DNA of 64,000 bases. Source: Micromonosporaceae bacterium KJ-029. Lineage in GTDB: Bacteria > Actinomycetota > Actinomycetes > Mycobacteriales > Micromonosporaceae. The translations under genes were made by a program, and so were the position numbers. Positions 28,636-36,772 of the stretch are shown one piece after another. The notes beneath the pieces were generated by a model. It was not told the origin of the DNA, ran no database searches, and saw nothing but the letters and a program-made list of their open reading frames with translations. The stretch lies in assembly GCA_005402585.1 (NCBI GenBank), contig BIFP01000021.1:186001-250000 (forward strand). Reading direction: 5' to 3'. The number at the start of each line of letters is the position of its first letter. The first letter of the stretch is position 1.

Positions 28636-29079
28636 TCACCGCCCGGCCAGCGCCGCCCAGCTCGGCACGACCGGTACGCGCCGCAGCGGCATGCCCGCCT
28701 CGGCCGGCGTACGGTCGCCCTTGCGCTGGTTGCAGGCGTAGCAGGCGGCTGTCGTGTTCTTCCAGGTGTTCCGGCCACCGCGCGAGCGGGGCAGGATGTG
28801 GTCGATGGTGCTCGCCGGCCCGTCGCAGTACGCGCAGCACCGGCCGTCCCGGCGCAGCACCCCGGCACGGGACCAGGCCGGGCCGGAGCTGAACCGCCAG
28901 CGGGTCACCACGTACCGGACCAGCCGGACGACCCGGGGCAGCGGGAAGACCCCGACGACCCGGTCCGGCACGGCCTCGTGGATCTCGGCGACCCGACGGC
29001 AGAGCATCCGGATCGCGTGCTGAACGGTGACCCGGTGCAGCGGGCCGAGGTCGGCGTTGACAACGAGGACGGCGTCCAC
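28636..29079 (-). CDS. HNH endonuclease
   Basis: 147 residues from GTG 29079, with GGGGAG 7 bases upstream on the coding strand. The zinc-finger HNH domain is in the C-terminal half: GRCCAYCDGPASTIDHILPR (C-x2-C and the H of HNH), SRGGRNTWKNTTAACYACNQ (N and second C-x2-C), and KGDRTP, the standard closing motif. The N-terminus (MDAVLVVNADLGPLHRVTVQ) is shared by a widespread actinobacterial HNH class of unknown role. It is not near an intron or phage gene, so it is a chromosomal housekeeping-type member. Confidence 0.92.
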   Translation of the reverse strand: MDAVLVVNADLGPLHRVTVQHAIRMLCRRVAEIHEAVPDRVVGVFPLPRVVRLVRYVVTRWRFSSGPAWSRAGVLRRDGRCCAYCDGPASTIDHILPRSRGGRNTWKNTTAACYACNQRKGDRTPAEAGMPLRRVPVVPSWAALAGR

Positions 29080-29178
29080 CGGGATCTCCCCTCAAGACGG
29101 TGACGGACGTACGGGCCGGACAGCGACGAGCCGCCCGACCCCGGGCGGGTGGGTGGCTCGGCGAGTGCGGGTCACGCG

Positions 29179-29268
29179 TCAGTCGGGCCGGCCACCTCGG
29201 GGGTGTTCCGTACGGCAACCGTCGCCGAGCAGCCACGACGGCACGGCGGTGACGTGCGACATCGACAT
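29179..29268 (-). CDS. Possible 29-residue small protein upstream of the HNH gene
   Basis: ATG 29268 (alternative ATG 29262) with CAGGAGA at ideal distance on the coding strand; sequence opens MSMSHVTAVPSW and ends GRPD. It lies 99 bases before the HNH start, in the same direction, in an otherwise empty 270-base gap. It could be a leader peptide or an independent small protein. The support is only the ribosome-binding site and position. Confidence 0.35.
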   Translation of the reverse strand: MSMSHVTAVPSWLLGDGCRTEHPRGGRPD

Positions 29269-29349
29269 GGCGTTCTCCTGGAGCGGCGGTTGACCTTGCG
29301 TGATCACGGTAGGTGCGACCCGGGGTGGCGGCAACGCATTTCGATGCCC

Positions 29350-30900
29350 TCAGCGAAGGCCGGCGGCCGGTGGCCGGTTCCGGGCGAGCAGGCCCCGGGG
29401 GCGGACCGAGCGGACCGGCTCGGCGGCGCCGTTCTCCGCCCGCAGGATGTGGTTCGCCGCGATGATGCCGGTGGCCGCCGCACGTTCCATCAGCGCGCTC
29501 GGGAAGTCGGTGCGGATGCCATCGCCCGCCAGGTAGAGCCCGTCGGCCTCGGTGCGTACCCCGGGGCGCCGGGCGTGGCTGCCCGGTGCGAAGGCCGGCG
29601 CCTTCGCCTCCACCCGGGCCCGCAGCTCCCGCACCCGCAGCCGGGCCACCTCCGGCCAGAGCCCGGTCAGCTCGGCGCGCATCCGTTCGGCCAGCTCCTC
29701 GGCGGGCACGTCCGGCTCGCAGGCGTACGCGTGCAGCTCGATCACCGAGCCGCCGGTGCGTCGCGCCCAGCGCCGTGACTCGTGCTCCAGCCGGTGGTAC
29801 AGGGTGACCGAGTCCAGGGTGGACTGCCGGGACACCCCGCTGAAGATCGCCCGCCCGGCCTCGACGTCCCCGTCGCACCAGTAGCGGGCGACCGCGTACG
29901 GCGGACCGGGCCGGCCGTACCCGGGCATGGCCGCCATCAGTTGCGGGGCGGTCTCGGCCAGCACCGGGGACGTCGCGACCAGCGCGGCGAGGGCCGGCGG
30001 GTCGACGGCGAGCACGACGTGCCCGGCCCGGTACGCCACCCCGGTGGTGTCCACCCGCCACCCGGCGGTTTCGCGGTGCAGCGCGGTTGCCGCGACGCCG
30101 GTGAGTACTCTGCCGCCGTGACGCTCGACGTGCCGGGCCAGTGGTCGCCAGATCGCCGTGGCGTAGTCCTCGTCCGGGCAGTCGAAGGCCAGCCCTTCCG
30201 GATTGCCGAGCAGGTAGAAGTGGAACTGGGCGATCATCTCGGCGGCCGACATCTCCGCTTCGTGGTTGAAGAACGAGTGGGAGAAGACCTCGAAGAGCAT
30301 GGCTCGGGCCCGGTCGGGCAGCCGCAACGAGGTGAGCAGTTCGTCGGCGGTGGCGTGGTCGAACTCGGCGTAGGTGCGCGCGGGATCGTAGGCCAGCAGC
30401 GGTAGCGCGGCGTCCCGGTCCATCCGGCGCAGGTCGCGCAGCCGCAGGCTGGGGCTGCGGGCCAGCAGGGTGAGCAGGTTCGCCGGCGGAGCGGGTGGCA
30501 GCCGGCCGAACTCCTCGGCCGGCCATTCGGCGCTCAGCACCGGGTAACCCGGCACGGGCCGGAGGAAGTTCAGCGCCGGGTCGATCCGGCGCAGGATGCT
30601 GCGCCAGTTGTAGTACTGCCGGAAGAAGGCGTGGAAGCCGTGCTCGTTGACTGGCCGGCTGCCGTCGGCGAGGGTCTCCGGCCAGGCACCGAGCCGCCCG
30701 CCCAGGGTCGGCGCCGCCTCCAGCACGGTCACCTCGACGCCGCGCTCGGCGAGGACCACGGCCGCGGACATTCCGGCGATCCCGCCGCCGACGACCACCA
30801 CGGCGACCGGGTGCGGGACCCGGGGAGCACCACCGCCGCCCGGGTCCACCTCGTGCGGGCGTACGCCGAGAAGTCGACCGACCACCTGCGACAGCGCCAT
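29350..30900 (-). CDS. FAD-dependent oxidoreductase, carotenoid desaturase/CrtU-like
   Basis: 516 residues from ATG 30900, chosen over 30906 because GGGAGG then has proper spacing. The FAD-binding motif is VAVVVVGGGIAGMSAAVVLA at about 32, followed by VTVLEAAPTLGGRLGAW. The segment NEHGFHAFFRQYYNWRSILR is characteristic of the isorenieratene-synthase (CrtU) branch of phytoene-desaturase-like proteins. The C-terminal FAD motif is GLYLAGDGIRTDFPSALMER. It likely oxidises an isoprenoid or carotenoid. No other carotenoid genes are in the window, so the substrate remains open. The C-terminal 25 residues are low-complexity. Confidence 0.75.
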   Translation of the reverse strand: MALSQVVGRLLGVRPHEVDPGGGGAPRVPHPVAVVVVGGGIAGMSAAVVLAERGVEVTVLEAAPTLGGRLGAWPETLADGSRPVNEHGFHAFFRQYYNWRSILRRIDPALNFLRPVPGYPVLSAEWPAEEFGRLPPAPPANLLTLLARSPSLRLRDLRRMDRDAALPLLAYDPARTYAEFDHATADELLTSLRLPDRARAMLFEVFSHSFFNHEAEMSAAEMIAQFHFYLLGNPEGLAFDCPDEDYATAIWRPLARHVERHGGRVLTGVAATALHRETAGWRVDTTGVAYRAGHVVLAVDPPALAALVATSPVLAETAPQLMAAMPGYGRPGPPYAVARYWCDGDVEAGRAIFSGVSRQSTLDSVTLYHRLEHESRRWARRTGGSVIELHAYACEPDVPAEELAERMRAELTGLWPEVARLRVRELRARVEAKAPAFAPGSHARRPGVRTEADGLYLAGDGIRTDFPSALMERAAATGIIAANHILRAENGAAEPVRSVRPRGLLARNRPPAAGLR

Positions 30901-30939
30901 CCGCATCCTCCCGGGTCGCCCCCTCAGTCTGCCCGACTT

Positions 30940-31024
30940 GCAAGGAAGGGCCCCTTGTTAACAGGCTGGTGTTAAGAAGGGGCCCCTGTACCTCACGAGG
31001 CGTTAAGAGGGGGCCCTTCCTTGC
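30940..31024. repeat. GGGCCC intergenic repeat, copy B (three units)
   Basis: Three units (30940-30962, 30970-30990, 30999-31024) of the GTTAA-GGGCCC family. The outer two are inverted relative to each other, beginning and ending GCAAGGAAGGG / CCCTTCCTTGC, so the whole can form one large hairpin. It runs into the last codons of the gene ending at 31003. Confidence 0.7.
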
Positions 31025-31500
31025 TGGCAGCGGCGGGGGCGGTCGGAGGCGGGCCAGACGTACTCCAGGTCGTCCGGGATCTCGTCGCCGAAGATCGGGC
31101 GGTAGTGGGCGGGGTCCTTGCGCAGCAGCGACGAGCGGTGGCTCAGGTGCAGGTCCGTCCGGCCGAGCCAGGGCGGTAGCTCCCCGGCGACGGCCAGTTC
31201 CTGCTGGGAGCGGACCTGGTCGATGCCGCATGCGGCGGCGAGGTCGGCGGTCAGCGTCGCCGCGCAGGTGTCGGCCCGGCCCACCGCGGACCAGACCACG
31301 CAGACGTCCAGCCCGTACCGGGTCAGAGCCTCCTCGTAGCCGGCCCACATCCGTACCGCCGGGTGGTTGCGCCAGCCATATGTGGGTCTGGTCAGTCCGC
31401 GCAGCACCTGGATCGCCTCCACCCGCTGCTTGCCCAGCCGGCGTTGGTCCAGCGTCCGGGCGCTGGCCAGGAAGTCCGGGTACGGCAGGAACGTCTGCAT
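31003..31500 (-). CDS. MSMEG_6728-like protein (pyrimidine-dimer glycosylase-like)
   Basis: 165 residues from ATG 31500. It carries the family start MQTFLPYPDFLASARTLDQR then RLGKQRVEAIQVL, followed by GWRNHPAVRMWAGYEEAL and HRSSLLRKDPAHYRPIFG. The family is related to T4 endonuclease V (the Arg/His region near residues 20-25) but its activity is unproven. The final residues (CQQGRAPS) are encoded by the GGGCCC repeat, so the natural C-terminus has probably been replaced by read-through into the repeat. Confidence 0.85.
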   Translation of the reverse strand: MQTFLPYPDFLASARTLDQRRLGKQRVEAIQVLRGLTRPTYGWRNHPAVRMWAGYEEALTRYGLDVCVVWSAVGRADTCAATLTADLAAACGIDQVRSQQELAVAGELPPWLGRTDLHLSHRSSLLRKDPAHYRPIFGDEIPDDLEYVWPASDRPRRCQQGRAPS

Positions 31501-31593
31501 GCCGCTGCCCTACCCGTCACCGGCCGGGGCATGCCGGGCCGCGTTGGGGTGCTCATGATCGTCACGGGGCTGCGCGGGGTGCGACCGGCTGAC

Positions 31594-31599
31594 TACGAT
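31594..31599 (+). promoter_or_regulatory. -10 element of the channel-like gene (leaderless)
   Basis: TACGAT ends 7 bases before ATG 31607, matching TANNNT at the spacing seen for leaderless actinobacterial genes. Confidence 0.45.
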
Positions 31600-31606
31600 T
31601 TCAGGT

Positions 31607-33397
31607 ATGGCGGAGCCGTTGCTCGATCGGGCCCGACGGGCCGGCCGCCGGTTGCGGGTCAACGGGGAGCCCCGGGCGCACTACGTCATCTGTGGTCAGG
31701 ACGCCCTCGCCTACTGGGTGGTCCGGGCGATGCTCGCCAGCGACACGCAGGCCGGCCGGCTGCGGATCACCCTCATCGTGCCCGAACGCCGGCGCTCGCC
31801 GGGGCCGGACGGCCGTGACCTCGCCGGCATCGAGGTGATCCGGGCCGACCGGTTGGACGAGGTCGTCTTCCGCCGGGCCGGGCTGGCCGGGGCGGCGGGG
31901 CTGGCCCTGCTGCACCAGGACGACGTGGGCAACATGCACGCGGCGCTCTGCGCGCAGGAGGTCGAGCCCCGGTTGCGCCTCGTGGTGCGGATGTTCAACA
32001 CCGGTCTGGCCAACGGCGTACGGCAGATCTTTCCCGACTCGGCGGTCCTCTCGGACGCCTCGATGGCCGCTCCGGCCTTCGTGGCCGCCGCGCTCGGCGA
32101 GGTCGCGCCGACCCACTTCCGGCACGGCGGGCGCACCCTCTACGTGGCCCGCCGGGACGACGTACGCCCCAGCGAGATCGTCTGCGGCGTGGCCGACACC
32201 CGCGATGCCCAGCAGGACCTGGTGCTTCCCGCCGACGACCGGGCCGCCGACGTGGTGCTCGCCGAGGCTCTCGGCCGGCCGGCCGGCACCGAGCTGGCCG
32301 CACGCCGGCTGGTCCGGGCCCGGCGGCGGCGCCGGCCGGTGGCGATGGTGCTCCGGGCGATCCGCAGCTTCGCCACCCGCAAGATCGGGATCGCGGTGAT
32401 CGTGCTGCTCGCCGTGGTCGGGGTGCTGGGTGGGCTGTACGGGTACGCGGCGCACGTCCCCTGGGCCGACGCGCTCTACCTGACCATGGTCACCACCCTC
32501 ACCGGGCAGGACCCGGACACCGACAGGTCCGGCGCCGAGCAGATCATGCAGGTGGTGCTCAACCTCGCCGGGCTGGCGTTGATCCCGCTCATCACCGCGG
32601 TGGTCGTCGACGGCGTGGTCCGGGCCCGGCTCGCCCTGCACGCCGGGCGGATCCTGCCCGAACGCTCCGGGCACGTCGTGGTGGTGGGGCTGGGCAACAT
32701 CGGCACCCGGGTGATGGCCCAGCTCAACGACTTCGGCGTCGAGGTGGTGGCGATCGACAAGAGCGGGGACGCCCGCGGCGCGGGGCTGGCGCGGCGGCTG
32801 GGCGTACCGCTGGTGGTGGGTGACGCGGCGCAGGAGGAGACGCTGCGGGCCGCCTCGGTGGCCAACTGCCAGGCACTGGTGGTGGTCTCCACCGACGACG
32901 GGGCCAACCTGCGGGCGGCGCTGAACGGCCGGGCCATCAACGACCAGCTCCGGGTGGTGCTCCGGCTGTTCGACGGCGACTTCGCCGAGCGGGTGCAGCG
33001 GGCCTTCGGCATCGGCACCTCGCGCAGCGTCTCCTACCTGGCGGCCCCGTCGTTCGCCGCCGCGCTGCTGGACCGGGCGGTGATCGCCACCATCCCGGTC
33101 GGGCGGCACGCGCTGCTGGTCACCGAGGTTTCGGTGACGTCCGGCTCGGTGCTGGACGGCCGCACCCTCGCCACCGTCGGCCGGCCCGGCAGCGTACGCC
33201 TGCTCGCACACGCACGGGCCGGGCAACGCGTCGACTGGACCCCGGACCCGCGCATGGTGATCGTCGGCGGTGACCGGCTGACCGTGGTGGCCCGGCGGGC
33301 GGGCCTGAACGCCCTGCTGCGCGAGGCCGCCCCACCGCCGCCGCTGGATCCCGACCCGGCGCCGCCAGCGCCTCGGGACGCTCCCGACAGTCTCTGA
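31607..33397 (+). CDS. Double RCK/TrkA-N protein with central ion-channel-like segment
   Basis: 596 residues from ATG 31607. An N-terminal Rossmann RCK domain (residues 22-225) begins HYVICGQDALAYWVVRAML. A central membrane part (about 258-345) has helix KIGIAVIVLLAVVGVLGGLY, a pore-like segment ALYLTMVTTLTGQDPD, and helix VVLNLAGLALIPLITAVVVD. A second RCK domain (about 360-500) begins HVVVVGLGNIGTRVMAQLND with typical GxGxxG and VVAIDKSGD. A TrkA-C-like region follows. The architecture is that of an RCK-gated channel, but the pore loop lacks the TVGYG potassium filter. The stop codon lies in a copy of the TCTCTGAGCC repeat end. Confidence 0.85.
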   Translation: MAEPLLDRARRAGRRLRVNGEPRAHYVICGQDALAYWVVRAMLASDTQAGRLRITLIVPERRRSPGPDGRDLAGIEVIRADRLDEVVFRRAGLAGAAGLALLHQDDVGNMHAALCAQEVEPRLRLVVRMFNTGLANGVRQIFPDSAVLSDASMAAPAFVAAALGEVAPTHFRHGGRTLYVARRDDVRPSEIVCGVADTRDAQQDLVLPADDRAADVVLAEALGRPAGTELAARRLVRARRRRRPVAMVLRAIRSFATRKIGIAVIVLLAVVGVLGGLYGYAAHVPWADALYLTMVTTLTGQDPDTDRSGAEQIMQVVLNLAGLALIPLITAVVVDGVVRARLALHAGRILPERSGHVVVVGLGNIGTRVMAQLNDFGVEVVAIDKSGDARGAGLARRLGVPLVVGDAAQEETLRAASVANCQALVVVSTDDGANLRAALNGRAINDQLRVVLRLFDGDFAERVQRAFGIGTSRSVSYLAAPSFAAALLDRAVIATIPVGRHALLVTEVSVTSGSVLDGRTLATVGRPGSVRLLAHARAGQRVDWTPDPRMVIVGGDRLTVVARRAGLNALLREAAPPPPLDPDPAPPAPRDAPDSL

Positions 33398-33400
33398 GCC
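33382..33400. repeat. Solo terminus of the MITE-like element
   Basis: TCCCGACAGTCTCTGAGCC is identical over 19 bases to the right end of the element at 20870-21039. It encodes the last residues (PDSL) and stop of the channel-like protein. No second end is nearby. Confidence 0.6.
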
Positions 33401-33401
33401 G

Positions 33402-34628
33402 TCAGCGGCGGCGCAGGGCGTAGCCGGCGGCACCGACGGCGAGTACGCCGAAGCCGGCCAGCACGTTGGACAGCGGCAGGTTGACCGCGAGCACCAGGCA
33501 GCCGAGCAGGCCCGCCACCGCCAGCGCCTGCACCGGCAGCCGACGGTCCCGGTCCCGGCCCAGGGTCAGCGCGGCGGCGTTGGTGATCGCGTAGTAGACC
33601 AGCACGGTGACGCTGGAGAAGCCGATCGCGCTGCGGACATCGCCGAGGGCCACCACCAGGATCACCACGGCGGCCACCGCCAGCTCGGCCCGGTGCGGAA
33701 CCCGGTACCGAGAATGTACGGCGGCCAGCCCGCCGGGCAGGTCGCGGCGGCGGGCCATCGCCAGCGTGGTCCGGCCCACCCCGGCGAGCAGGGAGAGCAG
33801 CACACCGGTCACCGCGACCGTCGCCCCGGCTCGGACCACCCAGTCCAGGCCGGGCAGCCCGGCCGCGGTCACCACGTCGGCCAGCGGCGCGGCGGAGGCG
33901 GCCAGCCGGTCGGCGCCGAGCACGCCGACGGCGACCACTGCCACGACCAGGTAGATCGCCAGCACGATGCCGAGCGCCAGCGGCACCGCCCGAGGGATGG
34001 TCCGCCCGGGGTCGCGTACCTCCTCGCCGAGGGTGGCGACTCGGGCGTACCCGGCGAAGGCGAAGAACAGCAGCCCGGCGGCGGTCAGTACGCCCCGCCC
34101 GGCGGCACCGGACTCGGTGAACCGGTCGAGCTGGACGTGGCCGGCGCCGGTGGCGGCGACCAGGGCGAGCACGGCGAGCACCAGGACCACCAGGATCCGG
34201 GTCGCGGCGGCGGTCTTGCCGATGCCGCGCAGGTTCACCAGCGTGACCGCGACCACCGCCAGCGCCGCGACGAGCCGGGCCTGCCCCGGCCAGAGGTACT
34301 CGCCGATGGTCAGCGCCATCGCCGCGCAGCTGGCCGTCTTGCCGACCACGAAGCCCCAGCCGGCGAGGAACCCGGCGAACGGGCCGAGCCGCTCCCGGCC
34401 GTAGACGTAGGTGCCGCCGGACTCGGGGTATCGGGCCGCCAGCCGGGCCGAGCTGGTCGCGTTGCAGAACGCGATGAAGCCGGCCACGCCCAGCGCGACC
34501 AGCAGGCCGGTCCCGCCGGCCGCCGCGGCGGCCGGGGCGAAGACCACGAAGACGCCCGCGCCGAGCATCGACCCCAGACCGATGACCACGGCCTCCGGTA
34601 CGCCCAACCGGCGTGCGAGTTGATTCAC
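33402..34628 (-). CDS. APC-family amino acid permease
   Basis: 408 residues from GTG 34628. Begins NQLARRLGVPEAVVIGLGSM, then LGAGVFVVFAPAA, the conserved first helix of APC transporters, followed by ARYPESGGTYVYGRERLG (helix 2-3 loop motif) and about eleven further hydrophobic segments. Likely imports or exchanges an amino acid. A -10-like TAGGGT is six bases before the GTG on the coding strand, so it may be transcribed leaderless as well as from the PAP2 gene 9 bases upstream. Confidence 0.92.
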   Translation of the reverse strand: MNQLARRLGVPEAVVIGLGSMLGAGVFVVFAPAAAAAGGTGLLVALGVAGFIAFCNATSSARLAARYPESGGTYVYGRERLGPFAGFLAGWGFVVGKTASCAAMALTIGEYLWPGQARLVAALAVVAVTLVNLRGIGKTAAATRILVVLVLAVLALVAATGAGHVQLDRFTESGAAGRGVLTAAGLLFFAFAGYARVATLGEEVRDPGRTIPRAVPLALGIVLAIYLVVAVVAVGVLGADRLAASAAPLADVVTAAGLPGLDWVVRAGATVAVTGVLLSLLAGVGRTTLAMARRRDLPGGLAAVHSRYRVPHRAELAVAAVVILVVALGDVRSAIGFSSVTVLVYYAITNAAALTLGRDRDRRLPVQALAVAGLLGCLVLAVNLPLSNVLAGFGVLAVGAAGYALRRR

Positions 34629-34637
34629 GGCGGCACC

Positions 34638-35405
34638 CTAGGTGGGCTGGGTGAACGGCCGGTCCCACGGACGTAACGGGCCGGGTAGCGGCAGGCCGTC
34701 CCAGGGCACCCGGTGCAGCAGCCGGTCCAGCAGCAGCCCCAGCATCAGCCCGGCCACCGAGTCGGTCAACCAGTGCCAGCTCAGATAGGTCGTGGTGCAC
34801 AGCACCACAGCCGGTGGCACGATCCGGACCACGAGCACCAGCCGACGCGGCATGGTCCGGCCGAGGCTGGCCAGCAGCGGGGCGAGCAGCAGCGCGAGGA
34901 CGCCGTACCAGACGATCGCGTTGGCGACGTGCCCGGACGGGTACGACTGGGCGAACCGGACCGGCAGTTCGTCCTGGAAGAGCGGGAGGGTCTGCCCCGG
35001 CGGCAGGAACGGCTCCTTGCTGCTGGCGGTCGGCGCCGGCCGGGCGGTCCACACCTTGAGCGGGCCGATGGTCAGGGTGGTGAGCACGAAGGCGGCCACC
35101 GGTACCAGCAGTGGGCGCACCGAGCGCAGCCGGACGGCCAGCAGCACCGCCAGACCGGCCGCGATCAACGTCAGCGGGGTGCCCTGACCGAGGTAGTTGA
35201 GGACGATCGCGATCCATCGGGCGGCGGTGGGCCGGTTGGCGTCGGCCCAGTCGGCCACAGCGCGGTCGATGCCGAAGAACCAGCCGGCGGCGAGCGCGGC
35301 GGTCAGCCCGACCAGGGCGGCCAGCAGCAGGGCGTCGAACCACCAGCCGGCCGGGCGGACCGGCTGGAGCCGCATCTTCCGGCGTACCGTCGTGGTCTCC
35401 CGCAC
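34638..35405 (-). CDS. PAP2-family membrane phosphatase
   Basis: 255 residues from GTG 35405; ATG 35375 is an alternative ten codons in. Six hydrophobic segments. The PAP2 catalytic motifs appear as KVWTARPAPT (first), SYPSGHVANAIVWY around residue 160 (second, catalytic His) and LSWHWLTDSVAGLMLG around 218 (third: the expected S-x-x-H-x(3)-D, here SWHWLTD, with His two positions after Ser). Dephosphorylates a lipid phosphate, such as undecaprenyl diphosphate or phosphatidate, at the outer membrane face. Lies upstream of the APC permease gene, which begins 9 bases after its stop. Confidence 0.88.
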   Translation of the reverse strand: MRETTTVRRKMRLQPVRPAGWWFDALLLAALVGLTAALAAGWFFGIDRAVADWADANRPTAARWIAIVLNYLGQGTPLTLIAAGLAVLLAVRLRSVRPLLVPVAAFVLTTLTIGPLKVWTARPAPTASSKEPFLPPGQTLPLFQDELPVRFAQSYPSGHVANAIVWYGVLALLLAPLLASLGRTMPRRLVLVVRIVPPAVVLCTTTYLSWHWLTDSVAGLMLGLLLDRLLHRVPWDGLPLPGPLRPWDRPFTQPT

Positions 35406-35499
35406 CCCGATCACGCTACCGGCCCGCCGCGCGGTGGCCGACCCGGGCGGCGCGGGCGACTGTGTGCCCAGCCACGCGGGGAGGCGTTCCGGCCGACCA

Positions 35500-35517
35500 G
35501 GCGTCAGACTTGACGCC
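35500..35517 (+). promoter_or_regulatory. Hairpin directly before the DUF4032 start codon
   Basis: GGCGTCA-GACT-TGACGCC, a perfect 7-base stem ending at the base before GTG 35518. It could sequester the start in RNA, or act as a DNA operator at the transcription start, since CAGACT within it is a weak -10 match. Confidence 0.35.
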
Positions 35518-36729
35518 GTGCGGATCACCTCGGCCCTCGTCGACCCGGCGCTGCTCGACCTCCCCTGGTCGACTCCGCTGGAGGAGTGGCCGGCCGAACA
35601 CCTGGTCGCGCTACCGCAGGGCATCTCCCGGCACGTGGTGCGCTTCGTGCGCCTCGGCGGGTACGTCTACGCGGTCAAGGAGACCGGAGAACGGGTGGCC
35701 GAGCGGGAGTACGACCTGCTGCGCGCCCTGGAACGGATCGACTTCCCGTCGGTGCAGGCGGTGGCGATCGTCGCCGACCGGCAGTCCGACGCCGGGGAGC
35801 CGCTCGACCCGGTCCTGATCACCCGGCACCTGCAGTTCTCGCTGCCGTACCGGGCGCTCTTCTCGCACACGTTGCGACCGGAGACGATGGGCCGGCTGCT
35901 CGACGCGCTCGCCGCGCTGCTGGTCCGGATGCACCTGACCGGCTTCTTCTGGGGCGACTGCTCGCTGTCGAACACGCTTTTCCGGCGGGACGCGGGAGCC
36001 TTCGCCGCGTACCTGGTCGACGCGGAGACCGGGGCGCTACGCAACGCGCTCTCCAACGGCCAGCGCGGCGAGGACCTGGAGATCGCCCGGGTCAACATCT
36101 TCGGCGAGGCACTGGACCTTCAGGCCGCCGGCCTGCTGCACGACTCGATCGACCCCGAGGTGGTCTGTGAGGAGGTCGTGCAGCGGTACGAGCGGCTCTG
36201 GCACGAGATCACCTACGAGCAGCAGGTCGAGCGGGAGGCCCGGCACGACATCGAGGGGCGCATCCGCCGGCTCAACGAGATGGGCTTCGACGTGGCCGAG
36301 GTGGCCATGTCGACCATCGACAACGGCCGGTACCTGATCCGGCCGAAGGTGGTCGACGCCGGATACCACACCCGCCGGCTGCTCCGCCTCACCGGGCTGG
36401 ACGCCGAGGAGAACCAGGCCCGCCGGCTGCTCAACGACCTCGACGCGTACCGGGCGGAGAGCGACCTGACCGACGAGCAGCAGGCCGCCCACCGCTGGCT
36501 GACCGAGGTGTTCGAGCCGGTGGTCCGGGCGGTGCCCGCGGACCTGCGGCGCAAGCTGGAGCCGCAGGAGCTGTTCGCGCAGATCATCGAGCACAAGTGG
36601 CTGCTCTCCGAGCGGGCCGGCCGGGACGTCGGGATGCGCCACGCGGTGCAGTCGTTCCTGACGGACGAGCTGGTGCACCGCCCCGACGAGCAGGCCGTCC
36701 TGGGCGTGGAGATCCCGACCCCCCGCTGA
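35518..36729 (+). CDS. DUF4032 protein with kinase-like (WaaP/Kdo kinase) N-terminal domain
   Basis: 403 residues from GTG 35518. The N-terminal half has a small-molecule-kinase flavour: GGYVYAVKETGERVAEREYD (ATP-binding Lys followed by Glu), LVRMHLTGFFWGDCSLSNTL (catalytic loop with Asp and Asn; GD-C-SLSNTL corresponds to HxDxxxxN-type loops) and YLVDAETGAL (metal-binding Asp, DxE replacing DFG). DUF4032 follows from about residue 230 (YEQQVEREARHDIEGRIRRL, then LIRPKVVDAGYHTRRLLRLT). Known only as an actinobacterial family; substrate unknown. Convergent with nagA. Confidence 0.85.
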   Translation: MRITSALVDPALLDLPWSTPLEEWPAEHLVALPQGISRHVVRFVRLGGYVYAVKETGERVAEREYDLLRALERIDFPSVQAVAIVADRQSDAGEPLDPVLITRHLQFSLPYRALFSHTLRPETMGRLLDALAALLVRMHLTGFFWGDCSLSNTLFRRDAGAFAAYLVDAETGALRNALSNGQRGEDLEIARVNIFGEALDLQAAGLLHDSIDPEVVCEEVVQRYERLWHEITYEQQVEREARHDIEGRIRRLNEMGFDVAEVAMSTIDNGRYLIRPKVVDAGYHTRRLLRLTGLDAEENQARRLLNDLDAYRAESDLTDEQQAAHRWLTEVFEPVVRAVPADLRRKLEPQELFAQIIEHKWLLSERAGRDVGMRHAVQSFLTDELVHRPDEQAVLGVEIPTPR

Positions 36730-36772
36730 CCGGTCCTACCGGTCATCCGCCGCGCCTTCCGTGGCCGGCGCG

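Noticed and set aside
28636..29079. HNH gene as a homing endonuclease of an intron or intein
   Set aside because: It is a free-standing gene with its own ribosome site, and no interrupted host gene surrounds it.
31601..35343. Very long reverse-strand frames (610 and 769 codons) over the channel and permease genes
   Set aside because: They are antisense or out-of-frame shadows caused by high GC; their translations are Arg/Gly/Pro/His-rich low-complexity sequence, and the opposite or alternative frames carry clear protein families.
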